Translations under genes and position numbers: made by a program | Virus record (IMG/VR): IMGVR_UViG_3300047089_000113 | Coordinates: 1 to 64,000 of that record | Direction: 5' to 3' (one strand) | DNA: 64,000 nt | Origin: a virus | In this document: positions 41,965 to 48,167 of the stretch, piece by piece | Position numbering within the stretch: the first letter of the stretch is position 1 | Layout: every line of letters starts with the position of its first letter | The notes under the pieces: generated by a model | What the model was told of the DNA's origin: nothing | Database searches by the model: none | Seen by the model: the letters and a program-made list of their open reading frames with translations, nothing else

Positions 41965-42216
41965 GTGACATTCCCGGCTAGCCCCGTCCTGATGAAGGCC
42001 CTGCGTCCTCTCAAGCGCTGGTCGCAGGCCGGGCCGTGCCCGCCGGTCCCGACTAACGGGATCTTCTGGGCGACCGCGAAGCAGGCCCCGCTGCTGGCCG
42101 CCGGGAACCTGGCGATCTACGCGCCGGACGGCACCCCGGTCCCGCCAGCCGAGCCCCCGCTGACCGTCAACATGGTGCCGGGCCTGGCAGCGGGCGTGAG
42201 CAACGCCAGCCGGTAG
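41965..42216 (+). CDS. Lone plus-strand gene in the minus block (83 aa), moron-like
   Basis: 83 aa from GTG at 41965 (ATG at 41992 is the alternative). Body: LKRWSQAGPCPPVPTNGIFW, then QAPLLAAGNLAIYAPDGTPV and PPAEPPLTVNMVPGL. It reads against its neighbours, has its own promoter side and is followed at once by a hairpin terminator, the usual look of an independently expressed phage moron. Function unknown. The coding style is convincing but the protein is unique to me. Confidence 0.6.
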   Translation: MTFPASPVLMKALRPLKRWSQAGPCPPVPTNGIFWATAKQAPLLAAGNLAIYAPDGTPVPPAEPPLTVNMVPGLAAGVSNASR

Positions 42217-42234
42217 TTGTCGAGCGATCGACAA
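42217..42234 (+). terminator. Terminator of the lone plus-strand gene
   Basis: TTGTCGA-GCGA-TCGACAA followed by TTATT, starting on the base after the TAG of the 83-aa gene. 7-bp stem, 4-nt loop, and a short U-rich tail, so a canonical intrinsic terminator. Confidence 0.75.
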
Positions 42235-42269
42235 TTATTGCCGGTCGGGCTGGTCCTGGCGGCTAGTAG

Positions 42270-42285
42270 GTAGGGAGATCCCTAC
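42270..42285 (-). terminator. Hairpin after the holin-like gene
   Basis: GTAGGG-AGAT-CCCTAC, 6-bp stem, directly after the stop of the gene at 42286. In minus direction it would terminate the lysis block, opposite to the terminator at 42217-42234. Confidence 0.5.
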
Positions 42286-42552
42286 TTACCGCCCTGGCAG
42301 GCCCGGCGGCGGCGCTCCCCCTTCCGGCGGCTGCACCGGGGCCAGGTCCGGGCGGTGCGTGTGCGGCGAGAAGTAGGCGGCTACCGCGCCGAGCAGCCAG
42401 GCGATGATGACCGGCAGGTTCTGCTTCTGGTCGGCGGTCAGGTTGTCCCGCAGCCACGGCACGATCTCGACCAGTAGCCCGGACAGGTACCCGGCGGCCA
42501 GGTACGTGACGCTGCCAGCCGCTACCTTGGTCTCGATCCCGCCGCCGCTCAT
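42286..42552 (-). CDS. Holin candidate, two-TM membrane protein (88 aa)
   Basis: 88 aa, ATG at 42552 overlapping the previous stop. Two hydrophobic segments, about residues 16-35 (TYLAAGYLSGLLVEIVPWL) and 47-66 (LPVIIAWLLGAVAAYFSP), joined by a short charged loop; C-terminus Pro/Gly-rich with HTHRPDLAPVQPPEGG. Size, topology and location 1.3 kb downstream of the endolysin fit a class II holin that would release the lysin. Not proven by sequence. Confidence 0.65.
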   Translation of the reverse strand: MSGGGIETKVAAGSVTYLAAGYLSGLLVEIVPWLRDNLTADQKQNLPVIIAWLLGAVAAYFSPHTHRPDLAPVQPPEGGAPPPGLPGR

Positions 42553-42881
42553 CAGCCGGGCGGCTTGTTCTCGGTCACCTGGGAGAGCTGCTGCCGCAGC
42601 AGGTAACCTTCCAGCTCCCAGATCTTGTCGCGGGCCTCGGTGTAGGCGATGGACCGGCCCAGCTCGGCGTCGAAGTTCTCCTGGCTGGCGGCGGCGCTGT
42701 GCCCGACCGTGGTGAACCCGTTGGCCAGGGTCAGCGCGCAGACGGTGACCGTGGTGCCGGGGAAGACGTGGTAGTCCTCGCGCACGATCTTGCCGGTGAC
42801 CTGCTCGGGCGTGACGCGCGGCGCGGTCAGGCCCTTGTCCTGCACGGCCTGCTCGATCGCGGCCTCGTTGGATGTGATCAC
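42552..42881 (-). CDS. N4 gp49 / Sf6 gp66 family protein (109 aa)
   Basis: 109 aa with GTG start at 42881 (GTGA overlap). VTPEQVTGKIVREDYHVFPG then TTVTVCALTLANGFTTVGHS, NFDAELGRSIAYTEARDKIW, ELEGYLLRQQL is the full plan of the Phage_gp49_66 family: a strand with (C/V)xLTLxNGFxxxG(H/E)SA and the NFDxELGxxIAxxxAxxKIWxLEGYLL helix. Function unknown, widespread in dsDNA phages. Confidence 0.85.
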   Translation of the reverse strand: MITSNEAAIEQAVQDKGLTAPRVTPEQVTGKIVREDYHVFPGTTVTVCALTLANGFTTVGHSAAASQENFDAELGRSIAYTEARDKIWELEGYLLRQQLSQVTENKPPG

Positions 42882-43243
42882 TGCTTCCTCCGGGAGTTGA
42901 GCTGGGCGGCCTGGCCGAACATGGCCGCTTCCTGCGGGCTGGCGGGAGCAACGCCGCCGGGCATCAGCTCCAGCCCCAGCGAATGGCTCCAGCAGACCGG
43001 CAGCGCGCCGAACTGCGGCACGACGGTGCTGATCGCGTGGGTGACGGCGGGCTTCAGCTCGGTCCCGGCCAGGTCCCGCGCCATGTTCACCCGCACCGCC
43101 GGGGCGTCTTCCGCCGACCGGCTGGCCAGGGAGACCATCGCCTGCTGCTCGTGCACCACGTGCTGCTTGGCCAGCATCACGCAGACCGCGCACCACTCCT
43201 TGCCCTCGGGCGGTTCCGGGCCGTCGAAATACAGGTCAGCCAT
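42878..43243 (-). CDS. Small protein of unknown function (121 aa)
   Basis: 121 aa, AAGGAGAG ribosome-binding site before the ATG at 43243. N-terminus PPEGKEWCAVCVMLAKQHVV with CxxC, middle MARDLAGTELKPAVTHAIS and FGALPVCWSHSLGLELMPGG (Cys, His), and a short Asn/Arg C-terminus. One CxxC plus CxxH suggests a metal site. It precedes the gp49-like gene. Confidence 0.62.
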   Translation of the reverse strand: MADLYFDGPEPPEGKEWCAVCVMLAKQHVVHEQQAMVSLASRSAEDAPAVRVNMARDLAGTELKPAVTHAISTVVPQFGALPVCWSHSLGLELMPGGVAPASPQEAAMFGQAAQLNSRRKQ

Positions 43244-43273
43244 CTGCTCTCCTTGCTCGTGTCCGCACCTACT

Positions 43274-43606
43274 CTAGCCACCGGGCGGCGGACATGGCAT
43301 CAGGGCCGTGCCGGGGATCGCGGGCAGCCCGTGGGCGATGAGCTGCATCTCCAGCTCGACGGCTGCCTGCTGGTACAGGCACACCGTGCCGGACAGGCGC
43401 GCGACCTGGGCCTGGAGCTGGGCGTTCTCGTTGTGCAGCGACCAGATCAGCCAGAACTGCCAGCCCAGGAAGCACCCGAGCAGCACCGCCAGGCCGATCA
43501 CGGCGTACTGCCAGCCGGTTATCCGTGCCGGTGGAAGAACACCGTCACCGATGTCAGCAGCAGGGGCAGCGCCAGGCCCGTCAGGATTATCGTGACCAGG
43601 GTCCAT
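43274..43606 (-). CDS. Single-TM protein overlapping its neighbour (start uncertain)
   Basis: ORF of 110 aa; the first ATG (43606) would overlap the upstream gene by 88 nt. The coding-like part begins around ITGWQYAVIGLAVLLGCFLG (TM), continues WQFWLIWSLHNENAQLQAQV with a coil, and ends in a Pro-rich CPPPGG. The ATA of ITGWQ overlaps the upstream TAA as ATAA, mimicking the ATGA couplings of this genome, so a rare ATA start is possible; a GTG 7 codons later is another option. TM plus periplasm-like coil next to the lysin suggests a spanin-like or holin-like helper; inference. Confidence 0.5.
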   Translation of the reverse strand: MDPGHDNPDGPGAAPAADIGDGVLPPARITGWQYAVIGLAVLLGCFLGWQFWLIWSLHNENAQLQAQVARLSGTVCLYQQAAVELEMQLIAHGLPAIPGTALMPCPPPGG

Positions 43607-43833
43607 ATCCGCTGCTTCCGCTCATCGACCTGCTTGCGCAGCAGGTCAACCCGCTCGGACAGGCTGCGCCGGTTTTCCTCGGCGGTGGCCAGCGAGTCGC
43701 CGTACCGTTCGAGCAGGATGGACTGGGCCTGGTTCTGGTCCCGGAGCGCGGCCAGCCGGTCATCGAACGCCTCCATCTCGGCGGAATAGCGTCCCCAGGT
43801 GACCGGTGAGTCATCCGGGTGGCTGTTCGGCAC
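43519..43833 (-). CDS. Coiled-coil protein with C-terminal TM (104 aa), lysis block
   Basis: 104 aa with GTG start at 43833, 3 nt after the endolysin stop. Residues 25-75 form a long coil (LAALRDQNQAQSILLERYGD, RRSLSERVDLLRKQVDERKQ). Residues 76-100 are one hydrophobic segment (WTLVTIILTGLALPLLLTSV). Such a cytoplasmic coil with a tail anchor is common beside actinophage lysins; holin or holin-regulator candidate. Confidence 0.62.
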   Translation of the reverse strand: MPNSHPDDSPVTWGRYSAEMEAFDDRLAALRDQNQAQSILLERYGDSLATAEENRRSLSERVDLLRKQVDERKQRIWTLVTIILTGLALPLLLTSVTVFFHRHG

Positions 43834-43836
43834 GGC

Positions 43837-44856
43837 TCACAGCGCGCCGAGAGCTGCCCACGTGGCCGGGCCGATCACGCTGTCCGCCGTCAGCTTGTGG
43901 CTGGCCTGGAAGGTGTGCACGGCGGCACTGGTGGCCGGGCCGAATCCGCCGTCCGTGGCGATGCCCGCGCTGGTCTTGTTCAGGTCGTGCTGGGCCAGGC
44001 GCACCCACCCGCTGGCATCGCCCTGGCGCAGCAGCGGGCCGTCGCCCGCGATGATGGTGACCGTCGTGCCGGGCTTGACGTCGGAGCCGATCACGGGGGC
44101 CAGGCCCGAGCAGATCTGGCTGGCCTTCTGCCCGGTGGCCGCCGCCGGGATCATGTGCGCGGCCACCAGCCGGTTGTGCGCGTTCCCGGCGGTCTTGCCC
44201 GCGCAGTCCGGCACGGTGAGCATGCCCGCCGGGGCGGGGTGCGGCGGCTGCGGGCCGGGCGCTGCGGCATGCCCGCCGACCATGGCGGCGAGCTGGGCGA
44301 AGGTGCCCTTGTAGGCGTTGCAGTCCACCTGGCCGAACCCGCCGGTCCTCATCGTGGACGTGTACTGCCACACGTCCGGCCGCATCCCGCCGTAGGGAGC
44401 CCAGCCGCCGCCGTGGTCGGAGTAGGCGCTGTACGCGGAGCTGACCAGGTGCAGGTGCCGGTTGATGAACGGCGTGAGGGACGGCGACCCGATCTGCTGC
44501 CAGTACCAGTGCGGCAGGTAGACCATGTTCACGATGCCGCCGCGAGCCCGCAGCCGGTCGCAGAAGGAGATCGCGTCCCCCATGCCGGGCCGGGTGTTGC
44601 TCGGCTCGAAGTCGATCATGGCGGGCAGCCTTCCGGCCCTGGACCAGTAGTAGTCGGCCTGGCCAGCGCCGTTGCCTGCGGTCAGGAAGTGGTAGCCGAA
44701 GAAGTACGCGCCGACGTTGGCGGCGCTGCCCTTGAAGCGGGTCCAGTAGGGGTTGGTGTAGCCGGTGCCCTGGGAGATCTTGGCGCAGACGGTGTGCCAG
44801 CCAGCGAGGTTGATCCCGGCCTGGTACGAGCTGATGTCGATGTAGAAGACGGTCAC
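43837..44856 (-). CDS. Endolysin: GH25 muramidase + PASTA-like + peptidoglycan-binding domain
   Basis: 339 aa, GTG start at 44856 with GAAGGAGGACC ribosome-binding site. Residues 1-195 are a GH25 lysozyme: FYIDISSYQ (Asp7), GYHFLTAGN, MIDFEPSNTRPG with Asp82/Glu84, PDVWQYTS. Residues about 213-275 match a PASTA domain (VPDCAGKTAGNAHNRLVAAH, DVKPGTTVTIIAG). Residues 280-339 are a PG_binding_1 domain (VRLAQHDLNK, DGGFGPATSAAVHTFQASH, GPATWAAL). It hydrolyses the MurNAc-GlcNAc bond; no signal peptide, so export depends on a holin. Confidence 0.93.
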   Translation of the reverse strand: MTVFYIDISSYQAGINLAGWHTVCAKISQGTGYTNPYWTRFKGSAANVGAYFFGYHFLTAGNGAGQADYYWSRAGRLPAMIDFEPSNTRPGMGDAISFCDRLRARGGIVNMVYLPHWYWQQIGSPSLTPFINRHLHLVSSAYSAYSDHGGGWAPYGGMRPDVWQYTSTMRTGGFGQVDCNAYKGTFAQLAAMVGGHAAAPGPQPPHPAPAGMLTVPDCAGKTAGNAHNRLVAAHMIPAAATGQKASQICSGLAPVIGSDVKPGTTVTIIAGDGPLLRQGDASGWVRLAQHDLNKTSAGIATDGGFGPATSAAVHTFQASHKLTADSVIGPATWAALGAL

Positions 44857-44902
44857 CTGGGTCCTCCTTCAGCGGCGGATAACCCCATGGTGCCATCGCC
44901 CA

Positions 44903-44912
44903 GTGTCAACAG
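44903..44912 (-). promoter_or_regulatory. Operator-like box upstream of the endolysin
   Basis: GTGTCAACAG on plus, CTGTTGACAC on minus: a copy of the GTGTTKACAC box containing a TTGACA -35-like hexamer. It overlaps the stop codon of the upstream gene and lies 47 nt before the endolysin GTG; a GGTTAT element follows 19 nt downstream. Confidence 0.5.
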
Positions 44913-45187
44913 CCAGCGCTGTCCCAGGGCCGCACCCCGCCCGAGCGCTCATACCAGCGGTCGCACATCGGGGTGCGCGGCGGCCGGGCTATCGCCGCGA
45001 TGTCATCCTTGATGCCCGTGTACCCAGGATCTGCCCACGGGCTGTCCGCGTAAATGCAGCCGCACTCGGGACATGGGCAGTGCCCGATGAAGGACAGCGT
45101 GCCCTCATCGGCGGTGGACCGGATGCCGCAGTGATGGCCGCAGGCGGGAGACAGGTGCTCCCCCGGCAGCGCCTGCCGGGTGCTCAT
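44906..45187 (-). CDS. Small cysteine/histidine-rich protein (93 aa)
   Basis: 93 aa, ATG at 45187 (ATGA overlap). Start MSTRQALPGEHLSPACGHHC followed by FIGHCPCPECGCIYADSPW: CGHHC and CPCPECGC form a likely zinc site. C-terminus RTPMCDRWYERSGGVRPWDS. Unknown function. Confidence 0.6.
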   Translation of the reverse strand: MSTRQALPGEHLSPACGHHCGIRSTADEGTLSFIGHCPCPECGCIYADSPWADPGYTGIKDDIAAIARPPRTPMCDRWYERSGGVRPWDSAGC

Positions 45188-45354
45188 GCGTGGCACCGCT
45201 CCCGCAGCCAGCAGGTGACCGCCTGCGGGTGCTCCCGCCAGCCGCAGTGCTCCGGGCTCGGCCAGGGCGTGGTCCAGGTGCACGCCACGAAGGCGTGATC
45301 AGCCGCGAGCTGGCGGCACTTCAGCCCGAGCTTGTGCCGCAGCCAGTCGGTCAT
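45184..45354 (-). CDS. Very small protein (56 aa)
   Basis: MTDWLRHKLGLKCRQLAADH then AFVACTWTTPWPSPEHCGWR and a C-terminal RERCHA. Framed by ATGA overlaps at both ends (45354 and 45187), which is why I accept it. Five Cys and several His suggest metal binding. No family recognised. Confidence 0.6.
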   Translation of the reverse strand: MTDWLRHKLGLKCRQLAADHAFVACTWTTPWPSPEHCGWREHPQAVTCWLRERCHA

Positions 45355-45614
45355 GACGCCGGGTAGAACGGCTCGGGCACCACCTGGGCCAGGGCCGTGT
45401 CCTGCGGTCCCTGGTCATAGTGGTGCACGACCAGCGCATCGCCCAGGAACGCGCGGATCTCGTCAATGCAGCCGCCGCACAGGTCGAACGGCTTGTAGTC
45501 ATCCTGGCTGACCACCTCGCCGCCCGCCCTGGCGTGCATCTCGGCCAGGTGCAGGTGCCCGGTCCTGTACGCGCACTCGGCCCCGCACCGGTCGCAGTAG
45601 GTCTTGCGGCTCAC
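45351..45614 (-). CDS. Small zinc-finger-like protein (87 aa)
   Basis: 87 aa with GTG start at 45614. CDRCGAECAYRTGHLHL at the start and DLCGGCIDEIRAFLGDALVV in the middle give two CxxC knuckles with a helix after the second, i.e. a treble-clef-like zinc finger. The rest (VVHHYDQGPQDTALAQVVPE) is unstructured. Similar short proteins are common in actinophages. Confidence 0.65.
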   Translation of the reverse strand: MSRKTYCDRCGAECAYRTGHLHLAEMHARAGGEVVSQDDYKPFDLCGGCIDEIRAFLGDALVVHHYDQGPQDTALAQVVPEPFYPAS

Positions 45615-45997
45615 AGGATTCCGCCTCCCCCGATGTTCGTGATCGCCTTCGGGTCGTTGATGTTCATGCCCGCGATGGCGTGCTGCCGCAGCCGCTCGAC
45701 CCGCGCCTGCTCGGCCGCGTCCTCGCGCGCCCAGCGCTCCAGCACCCAGCCGATCGCCTGCGCTGCGGTGTCCGCGTCGTAGATCAGGACGCTGCGCATC
45801 GTGGTCTCCAGGTGCCAGTGCACCTCGCTGCCGGACTCGACGGTGCGCTGGCCCCAGCCAGCCCCCGGCAGGTCACGGCTCGCGTACAGCCGGATCTTCC
45901 CGTCCGGCTTGCGTACCCAGGTCAGGATGCACTCGGGCTCGGCGTTGCTCGCCTGGACCTGGATCTCGTTGCTGGCCAGGTTCTGGTAGTAGTCCAC
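45611..45997 (-). CDS. Small protein of unknown function (128 aa)
   Basis: 128 aa with GTG start at 45997 and AGAAGGGA ribosome-binding site. Beta-like first half (CILTWVRKPDGKIRLYASRD, VHWHLETTMRSVLIYDAD) and helical second half (AQAIGWVLERWAREDAAEQA). It overlaps the open frame of the upstream gene by about 125 nt. Unknown function. Confidence 0.6.
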   Translation of the reverse strand: MDYYQNLASNEIQVQASNAEPECILTWVRKPDGKIRLYASRDLPGAGWGQRTVESGSEVHWHLETTMRSVLIYDADTAAQAIGWVLERWAREDAAEQARVERLRQHAIAGMNINDPKAITNIGGGGIL

Positions 45998-46166
45998 TGC
46001 GGGCGTCCCTTCTCAGTTGTGCCGCGCCGATCCGCAGCATCTCGCGGGTGGCGTGCGCGGTCGGGTCCATCATCACCTGGGCGTAGAACCGCCGTTCGAG
46101 CACGCCGATCGCGCGCTCCAAGATGATGGCGTCGGCTTCCATTCGCTGGTGATCTGCGCAGGTCAT
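45873..46166 (-). CDS. Small helical protein whose frame runs into the next gene
   Basis: ATG at 46166: MTCADHQRMEADAIILERAI, GVLERRFYAQVMMDPTAHAT then REMLRIGAAQLRR are coding-like (about 54 residues). The frame then stays open through the first 125 nt of the next gene and ends at 45873 with a shadow-like tail. A TGA in the +1 frame lies at 46015-46013, right where a natural end would be. Either a long overlap or a one-base problem; see findings. Confidence 0.5.
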   Translation of the reverse strand: MTCADHQRMEADAIILERAIGVLERRFYAQVMMDPTAHATREMLRIGAAQLRRDARSGLLPEPGQQRDPGPGEQRRARVHPDLGTQAGREDPAVREP

Positions 46167-46168
46167 TC

Positions 46169-46615
46169 CTAGAATCCCCCCTGACTCGGGCTAGACGGTG
46201 ACGGAGACGGGGCCGTCACGCCAGGGGTCGGGTTATCCGTGCTAGGCGGCGGTGGCTCACCTCCGGTGGTGCTCGGCGGGATGTACCCCGGCACGCCGGG
46301 GATGTTCGCAGAGCCGGATGACGGCCGGGTCAGGCTCGGCTGCGGCCGGGCGGCTGGCTGCTGATGGCTAGGTCGCACAATGACAGGCGGCTCAGTGACA
46401 TACCGCGTGCTGGCGTGCGGCGCTGGCGCGCGGATAGTGGAGTGGATGACCTGCGGCGGCGGGGTGATCACCTCAACCGGGGCGGGCCGGACAGCGTAGT
46501 AGTAGGCGGTGACGCCTCCCATCCCGAGCAGGGCCGAGGTGATCAGCACAGCCAGCAGCAGCGGCCAGCCGCCAGCCGGTCGCCACTTCCTGCTCCACCT
46601 CACCGGCTTAGCCAC
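46169..46615 (-). CDS. Membrane-anchored Pro-rich exported protein (148 aa)
   Basis: 148 aa with GTG start at 46615. Residues 15-40 are one TM segment (GGWPLLLAVLITSALLGMGG). The outside part is Pro/Ser/Thr-rich (PVEVITPPPQVIHSTIRAP, IPPSTTGGEPPPPSTDNPT), typical of actinobacterial cell-wall-spanning linkers. Ends SPSQGGF. Possibly holin-linked or superinfection-related; context gives no clear answer. Confidence 0.65.
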   Translation of the reverse strand: MAKPVRWSRKWRPAGGWPLLLAVLITSALLGMGGVTAYYYAVRPAPVEVITPPPQVIHSTIRAPAPHASTRYVTEPPVIVRPSHQQPAARPQPSLTRPSSGSANIPGVPGYIPPSTTGGEPPPPSTDNPTPGVTAPSPSPSSPSQGGF

Positions 46616-46770
46616 GAGATCACGGACGGGTGCGCCCTGGCCTTCTCCGCGTGCCTGCGGACGTAGTGCCGCCGGTACCGGGCCAGCGTCCTGCCCCTGC
46701 GCCGCCTGCTCCAGTCGCAGCGCGGGCAGCTCAGGTGGCCGCCGCCCAGGACGGGCGGCTCGGACTTCAC
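46600..46770 (-). CDS. Small basic zinc-finger-like protein (56 aa)
   Basis: GTG start at 46770 (GTGA overlap): VKSEPPVLGGGHLSCPRCDW then SRRRRGRTLARYRRHYVRRH and SVISWLSR. CPRC with a later HYVRRH looks like a C2H2-type finger and the chain is strongly basic, so nucleic-acid binding is likely. Confidence 0.6.
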   Translation of the reverse strand: MKSEPPVLGGGHLSCPRCDWSRRRRGRTLARYRRHYVRRHAEKARAHPSVISWLSR

Positions 46771-46907
46771 AGCTTCCCGGCCAGCCAGGTCATCCAGCGC
46801 GGCGGCGCGTACCGCCTGCCGTGGCAGCTCGTGCACGAGCAGCAGTAGCCGTACCGGTCGCGCGCAGATACCGGGCGGCAGTGCGGGCCGCAGTCAGGGG
46901 TGCTCAT
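46767..46907 (-). CDS. Very small cysteine-rich protein (46 aa)
   Basis: MSTPDCGPHCRPVSARDRYG then YCCSCTSCHGRRYAPPRWMT and WLAGKL. Six Cys in about 30 residues, arranged CxxxC...CCxCxxC. Bounded by a 14-nt overlap upstream and a GTGA junction downstream. Not recognised. Confidence 0.57.
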   Translation of the reverse strand: MSTPDCGPHCRPVSARDRYGYCCSCTSCHGRRYAPPRWMTWLAGKL

Positions 46908-47307
46908 CGGCGGTGATCTTCTCCTTCTTGATGAAGCGGGCCAGCACGACCCCGCCGCCCCTGTCCCAGCACAGCGAGCACCGCCAGCCGAACTCGGCCT
47001 GCTCGACCTCGGTTATGTGCCTGTCGCAGACCCCGGACGGCGCGATGTGCTCGTGCGGGCAGCCGATCCAGGCTTTCCATGCCTCGGGCTGGTCACAGCG
47101 CCGGGTGCCGTGGTAGACCACGCAGCCGCTGTCGGTATGGCGGCGGGCCGCGCGGTTGTCCCAGTGCGGGTAGAGCCCGCCGCCGGTAGCACGGTCCAGG
47201 GCCTGCTGAATAGGGTCACCGGGATCGCCCATGGTGAGCATGCCCGGCGGCGGGCCTAGCAGCTCGTCGTCACGATCGCGTTGATCGGACACCGTTGATC
47301 CGCTCAT
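46894..47307 (-). CDS. Zinc-finger-like protein (137 aa)
   Basis: 137 aa. Residues 1-40 acidic/Pro-rich, then HWDNRAARRHTDSGCVVYHG, TRRCDQPEAWKAWIGCPHEH, GVCDRHITEVEQAEFGWRCS and LCWDRGGGVVLARFIKKEKI. At least six Cys and several His spaced as zinc-binding knuckles. A recurring actinophage type; no defined function. Confidence 0.63.
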   Translation of the reverse strand: MSGSTVSDQRDRDDELLGPPPGMLTMGDPGDPIQQALDRATGGGLYPHWDNRAARRHTDSGCVVYHGTRRCDQPEAWKAWIGCPHEHIAPSGVCDRHITEVEQAEFGWRCSLCWDRGGGVVLARFIKKEKITADEHP

Positions 47308-47419
47308 CAGTCACCTTGCCCAGCAGGCAGATCACGAAGTCGGCGTACCGGGGCAGGTTCAGGAACGCATTGAGCACGTCCAGCCGCTCGGCCTCGCTGG
47401 TGGTAGACACGGTGATCAT
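47270..47419 (-). CDS. Very small protein (49 aa)
   Basis: MITVSTTSEAERLDVLNAFL then NLPRYADFVICLLGKVTDER and INGVRSTRS. Starts on the base after the TAG of the upstream membrane protein and overlaps the next gene by 38 nt. Helical; unknown. Confidence 0.58.
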   Translation of the reverse strand: MITVSTTSEAERLDVLNAFLNLPRYADFVICLLGKVTDERINGVRSTRS

Positions 47420-47611
47420 CTACAGCGCCTTGATCAGGACGCCGAGCTGGGTGAACGTCCACTTGATGCCGGTCCCGACGCCGCTCATGAACGGGGCACC
47501 GCTGGTGCCGGGCGTGCTGATGATGCCGATGATCCAGAACACGATCAGCACCGCCGCGATGGTCAGCGCCGCGCCGAAGACCTTGATCGCGCCTTCCAGG
47601 ATGCTGCTCAT
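47420..47611 (-). CDS. Small membrane protein (63 aa)
   Basis: MSSILEGAIKVFGAALTIAA then VLIVFWIIGIISTPGTSGAP: one long hydrophobic helix (about residues 10-32) and a second amphipathic stretch (GVGTGIKWTFTQLGVLIKAL). ATGA overlap with the upstream gene. Resembles small actinophage membrane proteins placed near lysis or early genes. Confidence 0.63.
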   Translation of the reverse strand: MSSILEGAIKVFGAALTIAAVLIVFWIIGIISTPGTSGAPFMSGVGTGIKWTFTQLGVLIKAL

Positions 47612-47754
47612 GACGGCTCGGCGCTCACGTCGATGTTGTCCCCCAGCTCGCCCAGGCGGTCGCAGATGATGTTGTAACCGTCCGAGGTGATGCCCATCTC
47701 GTGCCCGGCGTCCTCATACTCGGGGTCGATCGTCATCGTGATGCGGATCTTCAC
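47608..47754 (-). CDS. Very small acidic protein (48 aa)
   Basis: GTG start at 47754 (GTGA overlap): VKIRITMTIDPEYEDAGHEM, GITSDGYNIICDRLGELGDN, IDVSAEPS. Beta strand plus helix with an acidic tail. Ends in an ATGA overlap. Unknown. Confidence 0.6.
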   Translation of the reverse strand: MKIRITMTIDPEYEDAGHEMGITSDGYNIICDRLGELGDNIDVSAEPS

Positions 47755-47891
47755 GACCGCCCCCAGAACCAGTCAGCGCGGCAGGAGACCTGCTCGTGCC
47801 GGGAGTCGCCCGGCGCGACGGGCAGGACGCTCTGCCAGTAGTAGGTGCCGCCAGCCTGGCCGGTGAACCGGTACCGCGTTCTCGCCATCAT
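47751..47891 (-). CDS. Very small aromatic-rich protein (46 aa)
   Basis: MMARTRYRFTGQAGGTYYWQ, SVLPVAPGDSRHEQVSCRAD, WFWGRS. Preceded by an AACGATGAGG leader with good spacing, which is why I accept the start. The second Met is an alternative start. Unknown. Confidence 0.6.
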   Translation of the reverse strand: MMARTRYRFTGQAGGTYYWQSVLPVAPGDSRHEQVSCRADWFWGRS

Positions 47892-47938
47892 CGTTCCTCA
47901 TCGTTGCCGTCTCGGAGCAGGGTATCAGGCCGGTGTCC

Positions 47939-48163
47939 TCACTTCTTGCCCTTCTTCGCCCCGCCGCCTCGCCCGCCCCTGCCCTTGGCGTGCTGTTCCC
48001 TGCGGGCCTTGCTGATCTTCGCCCGGTAGGCCGGGTCCTTCCAGGTGGCCGCCGCACCCTGGGACTGGCGCTTGCGAAATTCCTCATCCTCGTAGTGCTT
48101 CTTCATCGCCGCCGCCTTCTTGGCGGCTATCTCGGCCTTCTTGGCTTCGTCATCGTCGGCCAC
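47939..48163 (-). CDS. Lys-rich basic protein with NUMOD3-like motif (74 aa)
   Basis: 74 aa with GTG start at 48163. Ala/Lys-rich helix (EAKKAEIAAKKAAAMKKHYE), then ATWKDPAYRAKISKARREQH, matching the DNA-binding NUMOD3 element of homing endonucleases (WxDPxYRxKxSxARR), and a Gly/Lys tail. No nuclease domain attached. It probably binds nucleic acid on its own, or is the remnant of an HNH-type gene. Confidence 0.6.
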   Translation of the reverse strand: MADDDEAKKAEIAAKKAAAMKKHYEDEEFRKRQSQGAAATWKDPAYRAKISKARREQHAKGRGGRGGGAKKGKK

Positions 48164-48167
48164 TGGC

